From: Candidatus Acidianus copahuensis
Lineage (GTDB): Archaea > Thermoproteota > Thermoprotei_A > Sulfolobales > Sulfolobaceae
Length of the DNA stretch: 64,000 bases
Direction: 5' to 3'
Assembly (NCBI RefSeq): GCF_000632495.1
Contig: NZ_JFZT01000021.1
Span: 23,507-87,506 of the forward strand
Shown in pieces: positions 36,328 to 45,863 of this stretch; position 1 is the first letter of the stretch, and the number at the start of each line of letters is the position of its first letter. The translations under genes and the position numbers were made by a program. Below the pieces are notes generated by a model that saw nothing but the letters and a program-made list of their open reading frames with translations, did not search any database and had not been told where the DNA came from.

Positions 36328-38136
36328 ATGATACGCGTCCTAATTGCTCTTTTAACTATAATCATTTTTCTAAGTTCTTTTTCATTAGAAAGTATTTCAT
36401 CTTCTCAAAGTTCTTATTATATACAAACAACTTCACCTGTTTACTCAATTCTTCCAGGTTCACACTTTATCCAACCATTAAATCGTAGTACAGAATTATA
36501 CATAGGAGTGTTATTATCGCTTAGAAATACATCAGGATTAACGTCACTCCTTAATTTTATCTACGGTTCTAAGCAATACTATCACCATTGGTTATCTCCC
36601 ATGTCCTTTGATAATCAATTTTATCCTAAGCGATCCTATGTTAATAATCTTATTTCATATCTTGAATCATATAATCTAAGTTATAGTGGAGAATTTGGAG
36701 ATAATCTAGTTTTAATATTTAATGGGAGCGTGGAATCTGTGGAAAGTGCATTTCACACATATATTAATGTATACTACTATCCATTCACGACAATCTACTG
36801 GTTTGGTCTTCCAGGAATTACAAATATACAGCCGTTCTATTATTATGCGAACAACGTTACCGCATCTGTACCATATAATGTTGGAAAATTCATCTTAGGA
36901 ATAGTTGGACTAAATAGTTTCGATCCTCATTTGTATTCTGCAATATCTCAAGATTGGAAAGCTAATATTGTTAAATATAACGCAACAGACAGTTCTCTGA
37001 TTTCCAAGATTGTAATATCTCCTTTGACAATTCAGCGTTACTTCAATTTTACTCAGGCTTATCAAAACGGTTATACAGGGAAAGGAAGTACAATAGCTAT
37101 AGAGGGAGTTCCAGAGGAATACATTAATAACTCCGACATATACGCATTTTGGAATCTATATAACGTGCAAAGAACCGGAACATTTAGCGTTGTCGAGTTT
37201 GGAAATGATACGTCGGGTGGTCAGTCTGGAGAAAACGAATTAGACGCTGAATGGGCAGGAGCTTTCTCTCCAGGAGCTAACCTTTATGTAGTCTTCAGCA
37301 ACGGATATGTAGGAGGGGTATCATTAGTAGGTTACCTATTAAATTACTGGTATGAACTATATTATATGATCAATGTTCTAAATCCCACTGAGATCTCTAT
37401 TTCAGTTACGGTACCTGAATCATACTTAGCAGCCTATTATCCAGCTATGCTTCAGTTTATACATCAGATCATGGAACAGGCTGCAGTTGAGGGAATTTCT
37501 GTGTTAGCTGCCTCTGGGGATTGGGGATTTGAAAGCGACCATCCTCCTCCCAACTTTATAATAGACACCTATAATACAATTTGGTATCCAGAGACGGACC
37601 CCTATGTCACTTCAGTAGGAGGGATTTTCATTTCGGTAAATTCTTCCGGAAATATTACTAGAATAACTGGATGGGATTATAGTACTGGTGGAAATAGCGT
37701 AGTGTTTCCGGCTCAAAGTTACGAACTAACCTCTATTATTCCTGATACTCCAAAGCTTGTAAGAACTTATCCTGATATAGCTTTTGTTAGTGCTGGAGGG
37801 TTTAACATACCGGAATTTGGCTTTGGTTTACCATTAATATTTCAAGGTCAGTTATTCCTATGGTACGGTACAAGTGGAGCTGCGCCAGTAACTGCAGCGA
37901 TGGTTTCATTGACTGCTCAAAGGCTTGGTTCGCTCAATTTTGCGCTATATAGCATATCATATCAGGGTAAGATATTTACTCCTAATGGTTATATTCAGGG
38001 AATGAAGGCTTGGATCCCAATTACTACAGGGGGTAATCCAACTCCTGCTCACTATGGATGGAATTATGTAACAGGTCCTGGAACGTATAATGCGTATGCA
38101 ATGATTTACGACTTAATTTTATATAGCGAAACATAA
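36328..38136 (+). CDS. S53 family (sedolisin/kumamolisin-like) acid protease
   Basis: This 602-residue secreted serine-carboxyl peptidase has a signal segment (1-25) and a pro-domain (about 40-200) with the YHHWLSPMSF box. The catalytic domain carries E302 and D306 (GENELD), D398 (SGDWG) and S516 (YGTSGAAP), the Glu-Asp-Asp-Ser set of sedolisins. The YPDIAFV segment before the serine matches the family. Such enzymes work at pH 2-4, which suits an acidophile's exterior. Many N-x-S/T sites are present. It is monocistronic. Confidence 0.92.
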   Translation: MIRVLIALLTIIIFLSSFSLESISSSQSSYYIQTTSPVYSILPGSHFIQPLNRSTELYIGVLLSLRNTSGLTSLLNFIYGSKQYYHHWLSPMSFDNQFYPKRSYVNNLISYLESYNLSYSGEFGDNLVLIFNGSVESVESAFHTYINVYYYPFTTIYWFGLPGITNIQPFYYYANNVTASVPYNVGKFILGIVGLNSFDPHLYSAISQDWKANIVKYNATDSSLISKIVISPLTIQRYFNFTQAYQNGYTGKGSTIAIEGVPEEYINNSDIYAFWNLYNVQRTGTFSVVEFGNDTSGGQSGENELDAEWAGAFSPGANLYVVFSNGYVGGVSLVGYLLNYWYELYYMINVLNPTEISISVTVPESYLAAYYPAMLQFIHQIMEQAAVEGISVLAASGDWGFESDHPPPNFIIDTYNTIWYPETDPYVTSVGGIFISVNSSGNITRITGWDYSTGGNSVVFPAQSYELTSIIPDTPKLVRTYPDIAFVSAGGFNIPEFGFGLPLIFQGQLFLWYGTSGAAPVTAAMVSLTAQRLGSLNFALYSISYQGKIFTPNGYIQGMKAWIPITTGGNPTPAHYGWNYVTGPGTYNAYAMIYDLILYSET

Positions 38137-38448
38137 TAGATCCATCTATTCAATAATTCTTTTTTTTTTTTTGTAAAACTTATTTAATTTTAGATTAGAT
38201 ATTAATCTATTTTATAAAAATCTTTACATTTATAAAATTACTATTAGTAACGGTTAAATTGATTGAAAAATTTTATCCATTACTCGTCGAGTTTTGCATC
38301 TTTCAACAATATTTTTCTCTAGTAAATATTATTTTAATAAAAAAGTTTAATCCAATAAATTATTAAAAACTCTATCTAAGAGTAATCAAGGATGTTAGTA
38401 GGCCTAACAGAAACTTACCATTATCCGTCTTAGTAGTGGAGAATGCTA
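38137..38448. other. Gene-free spacer between convergent genes
   Basis: A T12 run at 38161-38172 directly behind the protease gene is a good candidate for a transcription terminator of that gene (Sulfolobales terminators are T-rich). Nothing else is recognisable. Confidence 0.4.
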
Positions 38449-40086
38449 TTAGTCAAACTTATCAGACCTTAAAAAAACATTGTGGGCTCTATAAGCAAAA
38501 GTTCTAATTATACCAAAACCTGGTGGAGAAACCTCTAGGATTTTAGAGTACTCTTCCATATCTACTCTGCGCAAAGCGTCGTTATCTGCCCTTAAAGCTA
38601 CTTTACTGTTAGTCAGCGTAATTATTAGGTCGTTTAAATCCTCTGGTCTATGAGTTGCTAAGATTGTGCCTATTCCTCTGACCCTTCCTAATCTCATTAT
38701 TTTATTTATTAGTCTTTCCAAACTTTCCTTTCCCTCCTCATTTTTCCTACTCTGTGGGAAATATTCATGTGCCTCATCGAACATCATAATATAAGGTAGA
38801 ATCTCTTTCCCTTGTTTGTATGCGTTATCTTTAAGCTTAAATATTCTGTTCATAATGATGTATGCAGCTGTTACCGACGCGTCGATTCCTCTTTCCATAA
38901 TCCATCTTAAATCAACCGTTATCTTTTCCTTGAGCAATTCCTCGTAACTAGGTTCATCAAGTTCGATGGACTTGTGTTGGAGTGTCATCCCAGGATCAGA
39001 AAGCTTAATCTTTAAGTCTAATATTCTCATCTCTTGAATTATCTTAACAGCTCTCTCAATATTACTAAGAGTATATTGGTGGATATTAACATGTAAATTA
39101 TCTTTACCTTCCTTCTCAATTGTTTCCCAGTTACTAATGTTGTCAACTATCGCATTATCTATAATGAGCTTGAAGAAGTAAGCTCCTTGAGGTGAAAATA
39201 AGGTAGAGATATCCGCTAAATCTTTTGCCACTTTACTAAATTTAAATCCCATTAAAGTCACTTTAAATTTCTTCTCACCTGAGGAGAACGTTAATGTCTG
39301 TCCATCTACGTTTACTAAATCTCTCTCTATATTTATGTCGACAGAACTTCTTCCGAAGACCAACTTTAGGAATGGGACTATTCCCATTTTTGCGTAATCT
39401 TCACTCATAGGTATGACTATCCTTCCTCCTTCTCTTATAGCTGTACGAATGTAGTCTCCTTGAATATCAAAGGCTATTAATGGGATATCGGACTTACTAT
39501 ATATCGTTTTTAAAAGGTTAGTTTTTCCCGATCCTGTTGTTCCTATTACAAGTATATGGTGACTTAACATTTCCTTAGAGATCCTAGCTTCAACGTTTTC
39601 TCTCCTCCTATATCCCTCAACTACTTTGCCTATTTCAATTCCGTCAATTGGTAAACCTAACATAGTCTTCACGAAATCGTCGTTTGGTAAAAAGACTGGA
39701 GACTGAGGATCAATAGGAGACGAAGGAGGGACTACTTCCTTCACGCCATTTTCATCAATGAGCTCAGAAATTAACTCTACTTTTATCCTTAGTGGGGTTG
39801 CAACAGATGATGGATCTTCATTGACGCTTAGGGCCGGAACTCTCGATAAAGACATTAAATCTTCTCTACTAACCTCCTTAATCCTTCCTAGGATAAGCGT
39901 TCCAGGTATTAAAAGGGATAATCCTAAAAATGAATCCACTATTAACCTTGACTCTAAATAGTTCTCGAATGGTATTTCGACTTCAACTTCTTTATTATTT
40001 TCTCCATGAGAAATAGGGCTAACTCTAGAGGCTATTCCAACTACTTTTCCGTAGTTATTTGCCCTTAGCTTTGCCTCAGATATCAT
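38449..40086 (-). CDS. herA: HerA-like DNA translocase
   Basis: This is a 545-residue FtsK/HerA-family hexameric ATPase. A HAS-type beta-barrel N-domain (GKVVGIASRVSP...) precedes Walker A (IGTTGSGKTNLL), Walker B (IMMFDEAHEYFP) and the arginine-rich LGRVRGIGTILATHRPEDL motif. HerA works with NurA in DNA end resection. I chose the ATG at 40086, which overlaps the nurA stop by 11 bases; the open frame extends to 40143. The usual mre11-rad50 partners are absent, so this is an orphan herA-nurA pair. Confidence 0.86.
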   Translation of the reverse strand: MISEAKLRANNYGKVVGIASRVSPISHGENNKEVEVEIPFENYLESRLIVDSFLGLSLLIPGTLILGRIKEVSREDLMSLSRVPALSVNEDPSSVATPLRIKVELISELIDENGVKEVVPPSSPIDPQSPVFLPNDDFVKTMLGLPIDGIEIGKVVEGYRRRENVEARISKEMLSHHILVIGTTGSGKTNLLKTIYSKSDIPLIAFDIQGDYIRTAIREGGRIVIPMSEDYAKMGIVPFLKLVFGRSSVDINIERDLVNVDGQTLTFSSGEKKFKVTLMGFKFSKVAKDLADISTLFSPQGAYFFKLIIDNAIVDNISNWETIEKEGKDNLHVNIHQYTLSNIERAVKIIQEMRILDLKIKLSDPGMTLQHKSIELDEPSYEELLKEKITVDLRWIMERGIDASVTAAYIIMNRIFKLKDNAYKQGKEILPYIMMFDEAHEYFPQSRKNEEGKESLERLINKIMRLGRVRGIGTILATHRPEDLNDLIITLTNSKVALRADNDALRRVDMEEYSKILEVSPPGFGIIRTFAYRAHNVFLRSDKFD

Positions 40087-41134
40087 GTTCTCTAATTTCC
40101 TCTGAGGCTTCCCAGAACTTTCCCCAGTCATCATACGAAACACCTATTTTACTTCCTAGAATGAAAGATAAAATGAAAATTGAGGCGCTAAGCCTCTTAG
40201 AGATCCTGTCTGCTATTTCAATGAAGTCCGGAATTCCTCTAACTCCTGATCTATCAATAGTAGTGTTAACCCCTTTGCAAAGAATGTCAAGGTTTGTTGA
40301 CTCAACTCTAAAGACAGAATTTCTAACTTTGACATATACCATATATCTAACCAAAGAACCCCAATTTTCCTTTAGAATAGGAGTTATAAAGGGATCTTCT
40401 CCTTTTTGACTAATTATTTCAATAGCCTTAGTATCAGGTGGCCTTATCTTAGAAAACTTCTTAATAATTTGATTAAATTCTTTGACCTTGGATAACTTAT
40501 AACTCATGTCCAATCTCTTTACAACTCCTATTAAAGTTGGGAAGTAATTTACTCTATCATTAATTAATTTCTCAAAAGCACTCTTATACTCTTCAGAAAG
40601 GAACGTTAGATTAGGACCTGGGATAACTGGACCATCTACAATGGTAATTGATGAGGATTTAGATATCGCATAGTTTTCTAATGAGATCCTAAGCTCATCT
40701 GAGATATTGTCATCCTTATAGTTTTGGTCATAAGGTATTCCTGCAGGGCTAGTAACTTTTACATATGAGGAGATAATATTGTCCCGAGATATATTTTCTA
40801 ATACTGATGACGAAGCCTTTAATGCAAGGAACTGAGTAGGGATAACTTGAGGTATAGCTAAAGTAAAGTTTGGATCGCTCATGAAAAGAGATCCCATATA
40901 TACTCTAACTCCCTTAATCGTAATCATTCTTGAAGAGCTATCTAAATAGGAGAAGTTAGTAAGAGTACTATGTTCTTCGCAGTAACCTAAGATCTCAATT
41001 TCGCTTGATTCGTTTTCTTGGGAAAAGTTTTCAGGAGGACCTATATAACCCAACTCCTTATCCATTTTAGCTATGATATCCAATAAAGAGGATATTACAT
41101 GATGGGACTCCACACTATTAAGGAGGTAATACAC
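40076..41134 (-). CDS. nurA: NurA-like nuclease
   Basis: This 352-residue NurA-domain protein has the first catalytic Asp in SYLDSSSRMITIKGVRVY, a pattern typical of the family, and a later IVDGPVIPGP strand. NurA is a 5'-3' nuclease driven by HerA. The pair is coupled by overlap. Sulfolobales normally carry herA-mre11-rad50-nurA in one operon; this is a second, separate pair. Confidence 0.78.
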   Translation of the reverse strand: MYYLLNSVESHHVISSLLDIIAKMDKELGYIGPPENFSQENESSEIEILGYCEEHSTLTNFSYLDSSSRMITIKGVRVYMGSLFMSDPNFTLAIPQVIPTQFLALKASSSVLENISRDNIISSYVKVTSPAGIPYDQNYKDDNISDELRISLENYAISKSSSITIVDGPVIPGPNLTFLSEEYKSAFEKLINDRVNYFPTLIGVVKRLDMSYKLSKVKEFNQIIKKFSKIRPPDTKAIEIISQKGEDPFITPILKENWGSLVRYMVYVKVRNSVFRVESTNLDILCKGVNTTIDRSGVRGIPDFIEIADRISKRLSASIFILSFILGSKIGVSYDDWGKFWEASEEIREHDI

Positions 41135-41293
41135 ATTTATATAGAATACTCTAACTCCTCGTATATGGAAAGAGGGATTTTATTTTCTCTAATCTGTAGA
41201 TAGGTTATAGTAGTTGATCTAGATTTAGGAAGCAGAATAGTGAATATTAGCATTAGATTATTTTTAAAAATGATAAATACTAGAAGGCAATCA

Positions 41294-42727
41294 CTAGATT
41301 AAATAGATTTGTTCAATATATTCATTATTTATTTCATGGATTAACGTATTGATAAAGTATTCATATTGTTTGTTATATATTTCGTCGTTTCTCTCCTTTT
41401 TTATACATCCATAATCCTCAATGCAAACTTTATTTCTTTTTCTAGCTTCGATTGATCCGAAGATTTTGTGGAAAAGTTTAACATCTGCAAAATCGTCGTA
41501 TAAAATACCTCCGTAAAATCTTAAAAGGTTCCTATAGGTTCTTTCATTCCTTTCCCTTATTTTCTCTTCAACGTTTACTAGGTATGATCTTAACGGAAGG
41601 GGTAAACTCTTCATAACATCATCTAGATAGTTCACCATTTCATTGAAGTTATATTCAATTTTTGAGTTTATTATCTTTAATATTAATCTTTTAGTTAATT
41701 CTATGTTTTGGTTTAACTTTGGATCTCCAGGATTTACTACGTCAAATTCCCCGTGATAGTGTAGCATAGAATAGCTTCCTATGTTTACGCTAGGTATACC
41801 ACTTTTAACATAAGAATAACTGTCCGTGTAAATCTCTGGGATTTCTAGGACGTTTACTTCATTTTCAATTAATCCTCTTAGCCCTGGAGTTAACTTTACT
41901 GTCAAACTATCTTCCGCTAAATTATCCATGTTAATGTTTAGCAGAACATTATCTGTACGTATTCCGTGTAAGAACTTCCTCGAGCCATAAGACCAAGAAA
42001 AGGGAGAGAAGCCAAGAGAACCTGACTCTTCAGCGGTGAAGGAAATTAGGTGAGTCTCATAAAGATCAGATGTCAATTCAGGTAAAATTGATACCGCTAG
42101 TAAGTTATCCCTTTCTCCGGCTAACCAATGATCGTGATGAGCGGTTACGTGAATTTCCTCATTGTATTTAGCGTTCTTTATTCCCTCTACTATGTAACCA
42201 GTTGATTGGTTGAATTCGGAATCCGCAAGTAGTCGACATTTTCCCTTAACGAGTTGAAAGTCAGATAGTTTAACATATATCGCTGGAATATAGGGAGGAG
42301 GGCTCGGTTTAGTACTTAATAGATTTCCATTTTTTATTACGAATCTTCTGATTTCGTCATCTAAGGAGAACACAACGGAATTACATCCCTTCTCAATGGC
42401 CTCTTCGTAATACTTATTAACTTCAAAAAGATTATTTATTTTAACTTTTAGCATTTTGTTATTACATAATTCGTAACTTTCTGAGACTTCCGTCTCTAGA
42501 TCGACAGAAGGAGAATATGGAAAAAGTGAGGCATCTATTTTCCTTCCGCTACATTCTAAAATCAAATCTCTCTGCTTCCAGTTCATAACCATTATAGGGG
42601 TAACTCTAACCTCATCGCTGACTTCATGAAAGAAGGCTTTGATCTTGTCAATTATTTTTCCTTCCTCCTTTGAACCTGTGATGATCTCTCCTTCAGTTGA
42701 GAGAAGTTTAAGACGTTCAAATACCAT
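41294..42727 (-). CDS. M28-family zinc aminopeptidase-like protein
   Basis: In this 477-residue protein the di-zinc peptidase residues are visible: H197-x-D199, D207, E233-E234, D268 and H325 (YHGEFD). A PA-like or lid region precedes them (90-150). It has no signal peptide, so it is cytoplasmic, unlike many M28 enzymes. The C-terminal 130 residues are helical and unrelated to known domains. It follows nurA-herA on the same strand 160 bases upstream, but is probably independent. Confidence 0.82.
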   Translation of the reverse strand: MVFERLKLLSTEGEIITGSKEEGKIIDKIKAFFHEVSDEVRVTPIMVMNWKQRDLILECSGRKIDASLFPYSPSVDLETEVSESYELCNNKMLKVKINNLFEVNKYYEEAIEKGCNSVVFSLDDEIRRFVIKNGNLLSTKPSPPPYIPAIYVKLSDFQLVKGKCRLLADSEFNQSTGYIVEGIKNAKYNEEIHVTAHHDHWLAGERDNLLAVSILPELTSDLYETHLISFTAEESGSLGFSPFSWSYGSRKFLHGIRTDNVLLNINMDNLAEDSLTVKLTPGLRGLIENEVNVLEIPEIYTDSYSYVKSGIPSVNIGSYSMLHYHGEFDVVNPGDPKLNQNIELTKRLILKIINSKIEYNFNEMVNYLDDVMKSLPLPLRSYLVNVEEKIRERNERTYRNLLRFYGGILYDDFADVKLFHKIFGSIEARKRNKVCIEDYGCIKKERNDEIYNKQYEYFINTLIHEINNEYIEQIYLI

Positions 42728-42836
42728 ATCTAATTTTAATAAGTTGGGATTTATGAGCTTAAATGTATGTAAGGGAAATACTCTTCTTTTTAATCATTAT
42801 TAAAAAGTTATAGTTAATGTAGATATTCTTTTTAAA

Positions 42837-43238
42837 TCAATTCTCCTTATTTTCTTTTATCTTTTTACTTACTTCTTTTAGTATCTCTTCGCTTTCCGGA
42901 AATCTTCCCTCTTTGAATCTAGAAAATATAAGATTTCCATCTACATAAACGTCAAATATTCCTCTATTTCCCTGGACAAGAGTAACGTCTGCCTCCTCAA
43001 AGTATGAGAGTAAGTCCTTTGATAAGTTTAGTGCTCTATCTAAATACTTACAAGGTCTACAGTAGACAATTCTTATATTAACTCTCCTTTGCAACTCTTC
43101 TTTCTTGTTTATGTATTTTTCTGGACTTTCCCTAAACTCGTTTAAACAATCGGTAGAACAAAAATAATAAGTCTTCCCATTGTAATCTAACTTCAGATCA
43201 CTAACTTCTACCTCCATCTTACATACGGGGTCAATCAT
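42837..43238 (-). CDS. YHS metal-binding domain fused to an Rdx/SelT-like domain
   Basis: This protein is 133 residues from the ATG at 43238; an upstream ATG at 43286 adds 16 residues outside the domain. Residues 1-45 form a YHS domain (MIDPVCKMEV, YYFCSTDC), which binds a soft metal. Residues 50-115 form a thioredoxin-like Rdx domain with C-x2-C in VYCRPCKYL, then the GIFDVYVDGNLIFSR strand typical of SelW/SelT-like proteins. The fusion suggests metal and thiol redox handling, for example copper. It is single. Confidence 0.75.
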   Translation of the reverse strand: MIDPVCKMEVEVSDLKLDYNGKTYYFCSTDCLNEFRESPEKYINKKEELQRRVNIRIVYCRPCKYLDRALNLSKDLLSYFEEADVTLVQGNRGIFDVYVDGNLIFSRFKEGRFPESEEILKEVSKKIKENKEN

Positions 43239-43299
43239 ACTATTAACTTCGTATAGGCTAAAATAAGTTTTAGCATAATGTTTCAAGAACTCTTTTTAT

Positions 43300-43980
43300 A
43301 TGGCAAGCCTAAGCATCAGTTTGTCAGTTATAAAGGAGGAAAAAGTAGTAATGTTGTTCTCGATCAAGGGAGACATGTTCATAGAGACACCAAGGATGTT
43401 ATATCGGTCTTATAACGGGCTTAAGTAGTGGTATCTGTAATTATTTTTAGTCCAAAAAAGCTAAATCGCTCAGGTAGAATTTAGATCTGTATCGTTTTGG
43501 AATTCAAGGAGATCTACCTTGATTGGTGTAAAATAGGAAGTTTGATCTTTCTCGATATATAGCTCTACGATGCTTTTTAAAGTTCTTTTCATAGATGAGA
43601 ATAACTGTTCGTTTTTGGGACTAGGTGTCTTTTAAGCGATTCTTTTTAACTCTTGATGTGTGTTGGACTTAGCGTAATTTACGACAGGACTATGTAAAGA
43701 GAAAAGAAACATAAAATATGCAAAGAGAAAAAAGTAGGAAGAGGGAAAAACAAAGATCAATATGAAGTAAGCCATTGAAGAAAAGTTAAGGACATAGCAC
43801 AATTCAAAAGCAAATGGAGGGATATCATGTCTTAGCCTTACACGATGTAAACGTAAGAGGGCTATAGAGATATCTAGCTGATGTTGATCTTTAAGCTAAA
43901 ACAACGAAAACGGAAAGCTTGCTCATCGATAAGGACATCATCAGAGGAACTTAAGTACTTGATAGCGACAAAATAGCTAA
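43300..43980 (+). pseudogene. Decayed IS1-like transposase region
   Basis: Plus-strand frames read YGKPKHQFVSYKGGKSSNVV, then in another frame GLITGLSSGICNYF and SKKAKSLR, and later EGYHVLALHDVNVRGL. The first part resembles the Zn/HTH start of IS1-type InsA (RYGKP...LYLxGLSSRxI). Many stops and frame changes follow. The family assignment is tentative. No other gene fits the 700-base gap. Confidence 0.3.
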
Positions 43981-43985
43981 AACAA

Positions 43986-44636
43986 CTACACGTTGTCTTT
44001 TAGCGTTAACTTATATTTGATATGATGAAACTCATGATCAGACAAAAGAACTTCTTTTAAGGCGGATAAACCGTGTTCTTTGAGATCCGATGTAAAAGTG
44101 AGTTCAGATTTTCTTCTTCCTTCACATATTTCTCTATATACCGAATCCCTCATATCCCCCATCTCTCTAACTAAGACCTTTAACGAGGAATCCTCTAACC
44201 CCAAGCTTTCAGCCATAAATCTAGCTTCTCTAAGTAATTTTCTAAAGCTATGAAAGCTATTAGCTTCCTGCGCTTCCTTATACACTTCGAACAAATTTTG
44301 TGCTACCATAAATCTAGAACCATAGAGTTTAGGTAATTCCGTTATATTATTTTTCCTTTTTACAATTGTGGCAAATATGGTATTTCTATTCACTTTGGGA
44401 CATCCATGAACATCCATGTCCCTGATTTTACCTAAAGATTTAAGGATTCCCTTACTAATTTCCAATATTTCATAGTTTAAGTGTAATGGATACAACGTCT
44501 TAGCTACTACGTAAAATCTTCTAATCTCAAGTCTACTATCATGTATTCCCTTAGGAGACATTCCTACTATCTTATTGAAGGCCCTTAGATGTTGATTTGC
44601 ATACTCCTCAGGTCTCTTCAATTCTCTCCCCAACAA
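43986..44636 (-). CDS. CHAD-domain protein
   Basis: This 216-residue helical protein has the CHAD signature of conserved His and basic residues: IHDSRLEIRRFYVVAKTLYPL at the start, GKIRDMDV, then SFHSFRKLLREARFMAESLG. CHAD domains bind polyphosphate. It overlaps the preceding kinase-like gene by 29 bases and closes the sixA-ppx-tmk-tmk-CHAD operon, supporting a polyphosphate function for the whole unit. Confidence 0.8.
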   Translation of the reverse strand: MLGRELKRPEEYANQHLRAFNKIVGMSPKGIHDSRLEIRRFYVVAKTLYPLHLNYEILEISKGILKSLGKIRDMDVHGCPKVNRNTIFATIVKRKNNITELPKLYGSRFMVAQNLFEVYKEAQEANSFHSFRKLLREARFMAESLGLEDSSLKVLVREMGDMRDSVYREICEGRRKSELTFTSDLKEHGLSALKEVLLSDHEFHHIKYKLTLKDNV

Positions 44637-45240
44637 TTTTAGCGATTTCGTCTTTAACTACCTCATAGGTTCTTCCTGTGTCAATTAATATTCCGTCTTG
44701 GAGCAGTCTTCTAAGATTTTCTTGGAATGTATCTAAGTATTGAATATATGATGAGAATAGGTCCTCATTAATGCATATGTCTATTCCAGAGCTTAATGGA
44801 TCTAAGTTTCCCTTCTTTCTCAATATTCTCCTAATAATCTCAACAGAATTTGACACTAGACCTAAGCTTAGATAGGGTTTAGGGAGTACATTTAACGTAT
44901 CCCTCATCCAGCTTTCCTCTAAACCCCTAGCTAGACCCCAAGCCATCAAGGTGGAGGTGTATCCATCAGCCAGGGCAATAAATCCTGACTTCACCATTGG
45001 CTTGATAACGTTTTCTAGCTGATCTGCTAGATCAGTTACATAAGAGAGGAAAAGCGTCCTTCTTTGAAATACTATATCTCTTTTCTTCTTTGATATCGGT
45101 TCCCCCATAAGTTTGGATAAACCTAGGCCAAAAGTTACTACTCCATATCCTTCTTCTTCGAGAAAAGTCTTAAGCGCGTTAGCGTGAATAGTCCTACCAG
45201 AACCCTCTGAACCTTCTAAGGCGATTATCTTTCCTTCCAT
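44608..45240 (-). CDS. Degenerate thymidylate-kinase-like protein
   Basis: This 210-residue P-loop protein is paralogous to its upstream neighbour. Walker A reads G10-SEGSG-R16-T, with Arg in place of the invariant Lys, and the D-R-Y catalytic motif is A-D92-G-Y94. The lid region is short and acidic. Loss of these residues argues against normal thymidylate kinase activity. It could be a regulatory subunit of the neighbouring kinase or have a changed substrate. It overlaps both neighbours (16 and 29 bases). Confidence 0.78.
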   Translation of the reverse strand: MEGKIIALEGSEGSGRTIHANALKTFLEEEGYGVVTFGLGLSKLMGEPISKKKRDIVFQRRTLFLSYVTDLADQLENVIKPMVKSGFIALADGYTSTLMAWGLARGLEESWMRDTLNVLPKPYLSLGLVSNSVEIIRRILRKKGNLDPLSSGIDICINEDLFSSYIQYLDTFQENLRRLLQDGILIDTGRTYEVVKDEIAKIVGERIEET

Positions 45241-45863
45241 AGCAACTCACTCACTGTATTTCTGATCTCCATTTGTATTTCTCTTGGAGATCTATTTCCA
45301 TCGATTATCACGAATTCCTCCTCTTTAGCAAATTTATCATACACTTCTAATACCATTCCTTGATACTTAAGGAATCCATCTTCTGGAGTTAGCTCAGGGA
45401 AGACGTCGGAACCAGCTTCTTGAGGTTTTATTCCCCTTCTACTTCCTGTAAGTCTCTTTAACGCAATTTCTGGAGAAACTCTAATAAAGAAAGTTACATC
45501 GGGTTTTTTTGCGAAGGAATACAATCTTTTAACCCAATTCAAGTTAACTCCTCTCACTGTGTCCCTAGCATAGGCTGTGTAAATGTATCTATCAGACACA
45601 ACTGTAAAACCTGACAAGAACATTGGAAGGATAAGCCTTTCATATCTATCAGCAAAATCGGTAGCGTGGATGAGACTAAAGGTTAAGGGCGTTAGTAAAC
45701 TCTTCTTTTTGGCCTCTTTTATTACTTCATGTATCCACTCTGATGAGTTCCATTCCGTTAGATATGAATCTACTCTAGCCTCTAACCAGTCCTTTAATAG
45801 CTTAGCCTGACTGGATTTTCCAGAACCGTCAATTCCTTCAAAGGCTATTATATGGCCTGCCAT
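45225..45863 (-). CDS. Thymidylate-kinase-family P-loop kinase, possible polyphosphate kinase
   Basis: This 212-residue protein has intact Walker A GIDGSGKS (K16), D91-R-Y93 and a lid arginine set in GSRRGIKP. Classic thymidylate kinases follow DRY with a serine and an AYQ loop; here it is DRYIYTAYARD. The operon with ppx, sixA and CHAD points to polyphosphate. I recall that tmk-like proteins beside ppx in Sulfolobus have been reported as a third polyphosphate kinase type (PPK3); this should be verified. Thymidylate kinase remains the alternative. Confidence 0.78.
   Translation of the reverse strand: MAGHIIAFEGIDGSGKSSQAKLLKDWLEARVDSYLTEWNSSEWIHEVIKEAKKKSLLTPLTFSLIHATDFADRYERLILPMFLSGFTVVSDRYIYTAYARDTVRGVNLNWVKRLYSFAKKPDVTFFIRVSPEIALKRLTGSRRGIKPQEAGSDVFPELTPEDGFLKYQGMVLEVYDKFAKEEEFVIIDGNRSPREIQMEIRNTVSELLWKER

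Noticed and set aside
43301..43435. ATG-initiated 44-codon plus-strand ORF
   Set aside because: Another frame of the same DNA gives a better transposase-like reading, and no promoter or ribosome site precedes the ATG.
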